This document shows positions 57,620 through 64,000 of a stretch of DNA of 64,000 nucleotides, in pieces. Numbering within the stretch: the first letter of the stretch is position 1; each line of letters begins with the position of its first letter. The stretch covers positions 868,001 through 932,000 of the forward strand of contig VWND01000008.1 of NCBI GenBank assembly GCA_009599575.1. Direction: 5' to 3'. The notes under the pieces were generated by a model. The model was given only the letters and a program-made list of their open reading frames with translations, did not search any database and was not told where the DNA came from. Made by a program: the position numbers and the translations under genes. The stretch is from Blumeriella jaapii (taxonomy: Eukaryota; Ascomycota; Leotiomycetes; Helotiales; Drepanopezizaceae).

Positions 57620-60600
57620 TCAGACGCAGAAGCCCACCCGCCGATTCCAGATCTCGAGAATCGAGATGCTCCGCTCCCAGAAGGACATTGGCTCGTGCAT
57701 CTGCTCTATGGCCAGACGGTAGTCGTAGGACGAGCTCTCGCGCCAGAGCGCCATGTCGCCGATGCCGAACTCCCGGAGGAATTGCGAGTGGAATTCGGCG
57801 AGCACGACGGTCTGGGGCGCAGTGCTATGGAACTTGGCGAACTTGGCCGGGTCCGCGAGGAAGTGGCGGAGGGTGCGGTAGAGGAAGTGTCCGGTCGCCG
57901 AGTCACCGGTGAGATACAAGATGTTCAGGGCTCGGGTGATGGCGAGCTTGGTACCGTCCTCCACAGGGAACTTCATCGTCTACGAGGGTGTGTTAGCAAG
58001 CATGTTTTGGGGAGTGAAGAGGAAGGCATGGGAGCTTACGCAAATGATGTTAACGCGGGTTACTGGCTCACCAGAGCGACTCGCCTTGAAGATCTGGTAA
58101 TCCCCAACGTGCATCGGGTTGAGAAGAACGCTCCAATTGACGGTTTGCTTCTTTCTGTAGTGGGCCAGGACGAGATCCGGGTCTTTGCCGAACTTGCCAA
58201 ACATCGAGAAGGCCTTCTGGCGAAACTGGTCGCTGGACTCGGACCCAGGGTTCAGTGACTTGATAGGACATGGCTCCCAGACGTACTCAGGACCGAGCAA
58301 GCTTGTGTCTGAGAATGTGTCCATGGCGCGGTAACCGGAGCAAGATCGCCAGTGGTAGTAGGCGTCGGAGAGTAAACAAGCCCGAGAACAGTACTTGGTG
58401 CCGAAAGCAGACAAACCCTTCATACCGCACAAGGGACACAGATAGCAGGGATCGTCGCATGTAGGAAGATGCTTTTGCTTGCAGAATTCGCACTCAAAAG
58501 ACATGTCGCGACCGTGGGCAGTAGTGGTCTGCTCGGCAGTTAGGGACGAATCATGGCCTGGGACTATCATATTTCCACCACAGCTGAGTACATGTCGTGG
58601 ACCGAAGCCGAGTACATATGGGGCATTTGGCGGACCAGCATGGACACCCATTACCATGGCTGGGTGTTGGTAAGTGGCCAACGGATTTGGGATGACTGGT
58701 TGTAATTGAGCTGCTGTGTAGGCGACGTTGAAGGGACCGCTGTGGGTCGCCGAGCTCTGGTTTACATCTTGATGACCAACATTTGTATTAGGACCGTGGG
58801 AAGCAGCGGTGGGTGTGGGGTGACCATGCATGCCATTTCCGTAATTGTAAGAGGGAGTGTCAAGGGTAGAAGTTGGGGCAGAGTAAGAACCTGGGGACGA
58901 GCGCGAGCGCTGATGACCTGAGCTTGGCTGGGAGGGCATCTCTGCATTTCGTCTGAACAAAGTGACCACGTTGCCCTGAGCGTTGGTCCAAAGTTCACCT
59001 TCGTATCCTGGGATTGGCTTCTGGGCAGATCGAACCAAGGGAGTGATCGTCAACTCTGTGCTGGGACTAGACTCGAGGCGAGTAGTATCGTGAGATTCGC
59101 GTCGATCATCCTCAGCGTCGGTGTCTGAAAACGCGAACGAGGTCTCATGCCTCAAGTCAGAAGACATGATTGGAGCTTGTAGATCCGAGAAGCTGCTGGT
59201 GCGTCGAAGTGGGGGGAGATCGCTTGACTCTTCACTGTCGCGATCGTCCCTATTGTCCTTCCAGGTTGGGGGTAGAGACAAGCGTCGCTTAGAAGGACTC
59301 AACTTTGTCAGCGACGTCAGATTTGCCCACTCGAGGTTGTTCGTAGTATCCTGAGTACTCTCGGGAAGAACTACCTCTGAAGACTCCAATGAGGTACTCT
59401 CGGGAAGAGCTGCCCCTGAAGACTCCAATGAGATAGCTCCGCGAACAGATTGGCTGGACGACTCAATATTAGCCTTATAGGGAGCATCGATATTGCCGTA
59501 TGATAAACCTGATGGGTTCAAGTGCGACGCAACAGAAGGTATGGGCAAATCAACAATCGTGATCTGCTCATTTGGCGTCGTAACAGTCTCTGGCGAATCG
59601 GAGGAGAGCTGTACACTGCCTGCGATCTTGCCGTGGGATGGCTCTTGGTCCAGAGTATTATCGAGAGATTCCTCCTCCTCAGATTTAAGTTGACCTCGCT
59701 GAAAGCTTTTCTGTCCTCTAGACTTCTTCTTTGTGATTCGCAGCTCGTTGCTCGAGGAGGTAGTAGTCTCATCTGGAAGATGGTCGTTGGTAACCGTCTT
59801 GCGTCTACTCATCTGAGGTTTCGCAACTTGAGCGTCGTTCATTGAGAAGGCAGACTTGCTGTTGTTGACTACGTTTCCCGCGAGTTCTGTATCTTCAGCA
59901 TCCCTAAGCTTGCCAGAATTTGAGCTGGGTAAAGTCTCAGGAACTGATTCAGTCTCGTTCATGACGTTCTTTGGAACGATCCCAGCTTTCGTCTCACTCT
60001 CGTTCATGATGCTCTTTGGAACGATCACAGCTTTCGTCTCTTGACTATCATCTTCAACCTTCTCGTCATCAGCTTTAGATTTAGCAGAGAACATTACACT
60101 GATATCCTGAACAGTGTGGTCGTTGACATTCTCATTGGCGTTGGTAGGCGTATCTGGAGCAAGGACAGAGTGATAAGGCTCGATTGATACCTGTTGTGGT
60201 CCTGAAGAAATGGGTAGACGTGCTCGGGGTGGAGACGCATCATACAAACCCTGGGGATCTGAATCGTCGTGGACCTGACTTGAAATAGGCGTGACTGGTC
60301 GTGTCATTGCTGTGGTTGTGGCAGACCTAGGAATCACCGGAATAACACGCGTGAATGTCGAAGCTAACTTAGCGCTCAAGGAACGATGAACAACTGGCTC
60401 CGATCCAATGGCAGTGTTGTTGACGGGAACCTCAACCACAGGCATGGCAGGAAATTCCGTAGGATCGTGAACGTTGACGCTTTGTGCTGGACGGGAAACA
60501 GGCCTATCATTGGTCGAGGTCTTCGAAGCCTTACCAAAGCTTGTTGCAGGCTTTTCAGTACGTCTTGGGTTGCGGCCAAAAGGTTGCGGTCTCGGGGCTG

Positions 60601-63295
60601 GACGATATGATCTCGAATTGCTCCCAGCAACGGAGGTGGACGGTAAGACCACGGCCTTTGCAGACTTTTGGGAATGCTTTGATATCACAGTCTGCCAAGG
60701 GCCCGGCTGAGCGATAGAACCCCCGAGCATGGCCGGGCCATATCTGTCAAAAGCTTTTGAGACCTCAATATCAGTCTGAGTTACTCCGAAAATAGACGCC
60801 GCATTGAAAGTTTCCTGCTGTGGTCTAAGATTCTCCGGCATCTGGCGTTGCGAAGAGGGATCGGTAGCAGTCCCAGCACTCGCGTTCTCAGCACTTGTGT
60901 CCTCAGCAATCTTTTGGTTGGAAGAAGTACAGACAGGCTTGCCAGCATCTTGAACGCCTGAGCTCATGTTTGGCTGTTCCTTGGCAGGGGCAGAAGCACT
61001 CTGACGAGCTTTATTGGCTGCCTTATGGATGATTGTTTGAGCACGATTGTTCTTCTTAACGTCGGTAGGTGTTGTATTAGAAGACAAACTCTTCTCCAGG
61101 CCACTAGTTGAGGCGCCATTCTTCTTCTTTTTGCCGTCTGTCGGGGTCAGCTTATAAGGCGAACTCTCTTCCAGGTCAATGGTTGAGCCGCGAGATCGGT
61201 TGCCTATGTCTTCTACGACATCTGCCCCATCGGCAATGTTAAGAGGAGCAACTTTGCTAGGGCCAACAGCCTCGCCGTCCTCTGAGTTATCATCGCTAAG
61301 ACCTGTATCGTAGATGGTGATTTGACGACCATCATCGCTCGTCGCAAATTTGATCTTATAGCGCGAGGGCTTGAGTTCACTCAAGATGTTGGCCAATTTC
61401 TCTTGCGAGGTCATGTACATTTCGTACCACTCGCCACGTCGCATGGCCTGACGTTCAACCCTACCCCCATCGTCTGTTGTGGTTGTGCGGTTATCGAACT
61501 CTGTCTGTGTATCATTCAGAATCTTTTCCACATCTTTGTAACTCGAATGGCGATGAATGACTCCAGAGAACATCGGAATTGGTGTAACCGGTGTGACGTT
61601 GGGTGTTTCGGGGGCCATAAGTGGCGGATCATCAGGGTGGTCTGGCATTGCCTTTTCCTTGCGACGACTCTTTCCTGTTAACCATGACGGTCCTAGCACA
61701 ACCTTCTGCGTCTTAAACAAGGGCTTCTCAACTCTTGGATGTCTGGCGACGACCAGGCTTTCAAGGTAGTTGGATATCATGACATCTTCCAGAAAAACGG
61801 TCAATGCTGGATCGTCCATGGGTGAAGCTCGAAGGACTTTCGTCCGATCACTGCAATTGTATGATATGGTAAAGCTGCGATAATCGCGGGGCGGAAGGTC
61901 TGGGAGCGAGCTAAGGTCTTCGGGGATCTTCTTGCCATCATAGAATGCTTGCGCTAGTCTCTCGAACTCCGGGGCTTCTGGACTCTCGCTATGAACTTTA
62001 GACAGGAAAGTTGCTGTCAAAATTAGTTGTGAGCCACTACGGATGAAAAGAATACTTGCATTGCAGCTCAGCCCAGGCGAGTTTTCGGTAGACTCGTATA
62101 ATTTCTGTGATGAAAGTCGTGAAACTATCAAGACTTCCTTTATAGGTGTACGGTTGGATTGCGATATCCTCACGAGAGAGACGTTCCGAGCGTGAAAAAT
62201 GGCTGCATCGAAACCCTTATTTGGTTAGCGCCAGAACGAACATGAATGCGATGGGAATTGGCTCACCACAAGAAATCTACCTGGAATCGCTGACTGTCCG
62301 ACTCTGAGAAGGTAGGTATGATTGTATGCCGTGAAGAAAGAGCCCCATTTTTCATGTTCGCGGAACCCGTAATGGACGTAGACTGGAGTTGGCAGGTTAT
62401 TGAGAAGCAGATTGGCCTCAGCCAATGAGCTAGGGAAAGGGAACATCGTAGAATCGTCAAAGTACACAGTTGACCAGCCTATCGAGGCGGATGTGTAAGC
62501 TGCAGGGGTTAGCAAGTTATGTTACCACCAAACGAAGCAGAGGATGTGTTTGGGATTGGCCAGTGATCTGAGAGATATTCTGGGAGACACGTACCTATCC
62601 AGAGTCTTTCTGTAGGACTTCTCTTCGATTCGTCCAAGACACGCCTAAGATCGCGTTAATGAAGGTTCGCTCCTAGGCGACGCAGATCGATCGGGGCAAA
62701 GGGGCAGGGACTTACTTCAAGTAGAGACGAAATCTGTTGCAGTCGACCACTGCTGTTGCGCCTCGAAGGGACGGATACGACAAGTCTTGTATGACTCGAA
62801 CCTCAGGTGCGGCGGGAAGAATCCACCAGTTTTCCGCGCTGTCGCGTCGGATGATGGGCTGGTATGGGATGATATCGTTCACGAGGATGTCTGACAAGCT
62901 TTGCGTAGACTGGCGTAGGGCGCGCTCTGGGTCGTAGGAGTCGTCAGAAGAGCCAGACGGATCTTCCAGATCGGTATGCTCGCGAGGAACGTTCCGAATC
63001 GCGGGAGGAGGTTGGAAGTCACGAGCGATGGCCTCTCGTACAAGATGGCACAACGCGTCGAGCTGGTCTTGCGACGGAAGCGGGACGTTTGAAAAGTCCT
63101 TGTGGACCTGAGATCAGTGATTGACCACCGGAAAAGAAGGATGGGAGAAGGGAGGAGGGAGTTGGAGGCTGGAGGTTGAAGGTTGGGGAGATGGTGAGAG
63201 AGAGGAAGGCAGAGACGGTTCGTGGGGAAAAGAGAAGGTAGGTGGCAGCTGCCTGGAAAATGAGGCCATCGCAGGGGAGGGAGTGTATTTACCAT
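57620..63295 (-). CDS. 1737-residue uncharacterised protein with Cys-rich (MYND-like?) region
   Basis: Not recognised. Six exons join in phase: 63293-63295 (ATG alone), 62716-63107, 62595-62644, 62267-62499, 58040-62215, 57620-57979. All introns are GT-AG with plausible branch sites. N-terminal ordered part: LCHLVREAIARDFQPPPAIR, SIGWSTVYFDDSTMFPFPSS, HEKWGSFFTAYNHTYLLRVG. A long low-complexity Ser/Thr/Pro middle (residues roughly 400-1420) follows. Then a Cys/His cluster at about 1465-1515 (ECEFCKQKH, YLCPLCGMKGLSAFGTKYCS, ACLLSDAYYHWRSC), with spacing like a MYND or related zinc fold, and an ordered C-terminal domain (GFCV end). The middle could serve as a flexible linker. No signal peptide. 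Function unknown; the length and arrangement suggest a nuclear or scaffold protein. Confidence 0.8.
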
Positions 63296-64000
63296 CGTGA
63301 GGTCGAAGCCTCGTGAGAGACGTGGCTGTGCTGTGTTCGAATGTCTGTGTTGATGTTGGGTATGTTGATGGTCGAGGGTTGTGAGGTGTCAAGGTCGGTC
63401 GAGTAAATCAAAATAGTCTAATTCTTGCGTACCTGTCGAAGCGAGAACGCTAGTGCGTTTTGTCCCCGTGACTTCCCACCTGGAAAAGGCCGAGCTTGAT
63501 GCCCATCTTGACTATTTCATTCAGTTTGAGGTGTTGAACAACATCATTGAGCTGATTATTGGAATTGTTGTGATTAAATGATCTGCTCCGGAGCAAAAGA
63601 GCTTAGCTTCTCCGAAGGGAGTATGATCAGAGTAAGACGCAAGTGTCTGCAACTCAGTGTAAGATATTTATTGCATCCATATTGCCAGATGCACAGGACT
63701 TTTTTTGGGATGTGGTAAAACAGCATTATCTCACAAAGACGCATTTCTTGCAAAAAAAAAAGAAAAAACATGCTAAAAATCTGTCCTTTAGCAACAGACC
63801 ACGGTAATCAAAATAAGCCTATAATTGAGGAATCTTCCACAGCAAAAAGTCACAGCAATTTTAATATGCAGATGCTTGATTTGCTTAGAACGTATGGTAT
63901 CTGGATTGTTGTCTGAATCATCAGACATTGCTGTAGCGAGGATGTGATGTATGAAAGCTTACCTGCTTAGGCTCGCAGGGTTAAGACGACAAAGGCACAG
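63296..64000. other. right-hand gap
   Basis: AT-richer tail with short A runs near 63750-63768. I see no gene. Confidence 0.5.

Noticed and set aside
57177..57722. Frame with poly-Lys/Glu tract KKKRKGKEGKG
   Set aside because: Translation of the poly-T and (AAAAG)n block; it ends inside the next gene's antisense.
1..64000. tRNA, rRNA, CRISPR array, riboswitch or biosynthetic cluster
   Set aside because: No cloverleaf with a GGTTCGAATCC-type arm, no spaced direct repeats with unique spacers, and no polyketide or peptide synthetase domains were seen by eye. A tRNAscan-SE and Infernal run would settle the RNA part.

Overview
The window looks like nuclear DNA of a filamentous ascomycete (Pezizomycotina). 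Introns are numerous and short (mostly 41-140 nt, GTRNGY...CTRAY...YAG). Genes lie singly on both strands with 0.2-3 kb gaps, the gaps hold simple repeats, and the gene set is typical: facA-type acetyl-CoA synthetase, calcipressin, a fungal ADAM protease, an mpaB-type oxygenase and a PL1 pectate lyase. I cannot fix genus or class from sequence alone. No prokaryotic operon, CRISPR array, tRNA or rRNA gene was recognised.

Layout, left to right: bHLH factor (-, 133-1394); repeat-rich gap; TMEM135-like membrane protein (+, 3786-5590); F-box protein (+, 6699-7831); QCR8 (-, 8747-9628) divergent from prohibitin PHB1 (+, 9844-10727); small conserved protein (-, 11760-12382); mitochondrial Phe-tRNA synthetase (-, 12655-14135) divergent from the mitochondrial dicarboxylate carrier (+, 14639-15712); RPB3 (-, 16108-17219); 15-bp minisatellite; calcipressin (+, 18735-19499); mpaB-like oxygenase (-, 20400-22144) divergent from RRG9 (+, 22612-23742); WDR62/MABP1-like WD40 protein (+, 24823-28091); 2.9 kb without genes; MFS transporter (+, 31020-33320); NHP2 (-, 34392-35138); pectate lyase (+, 36913-38639); acetyl-CoA synthetase (+, 40136-42710); ADAM metalloprotease (-, 43870-46341); small unknown protein (-, 48330-49112); unknown coiled-coil gene (+, 50474-52742); mitochondrial GrpE (-, 53526-54402); small unknown gene (+, about 55985-56520); and a 1737-residue Cys-rich orphan (-, 57620-63295).

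Six products are mitochondrial (QCR8, PHB1, FARS2-type synthetase, dicarboxylate carrier, RRG9, GrpE), four of them packed into 8.7-15.7 kb. The pectate lyase and the ADAM protease are extracytoplasmic. Nothing suggests a secondary-metabolite cluster.

The points most worth a second look are: a 5-nt microexon needed to rebuild the first signature of the dicarboxylate carrier; a start codon alone on its exon in the 1737-residue orphan; single-base frame breaks in several otherwise intact genes, often at homopolymers and so possibly consensus errors; a GTACTGTAC/TACAGTA motif clustered between genes across the window; and a 63-residue internal duplication in an unrecognised gene. I found no clearly new multi-gene system.
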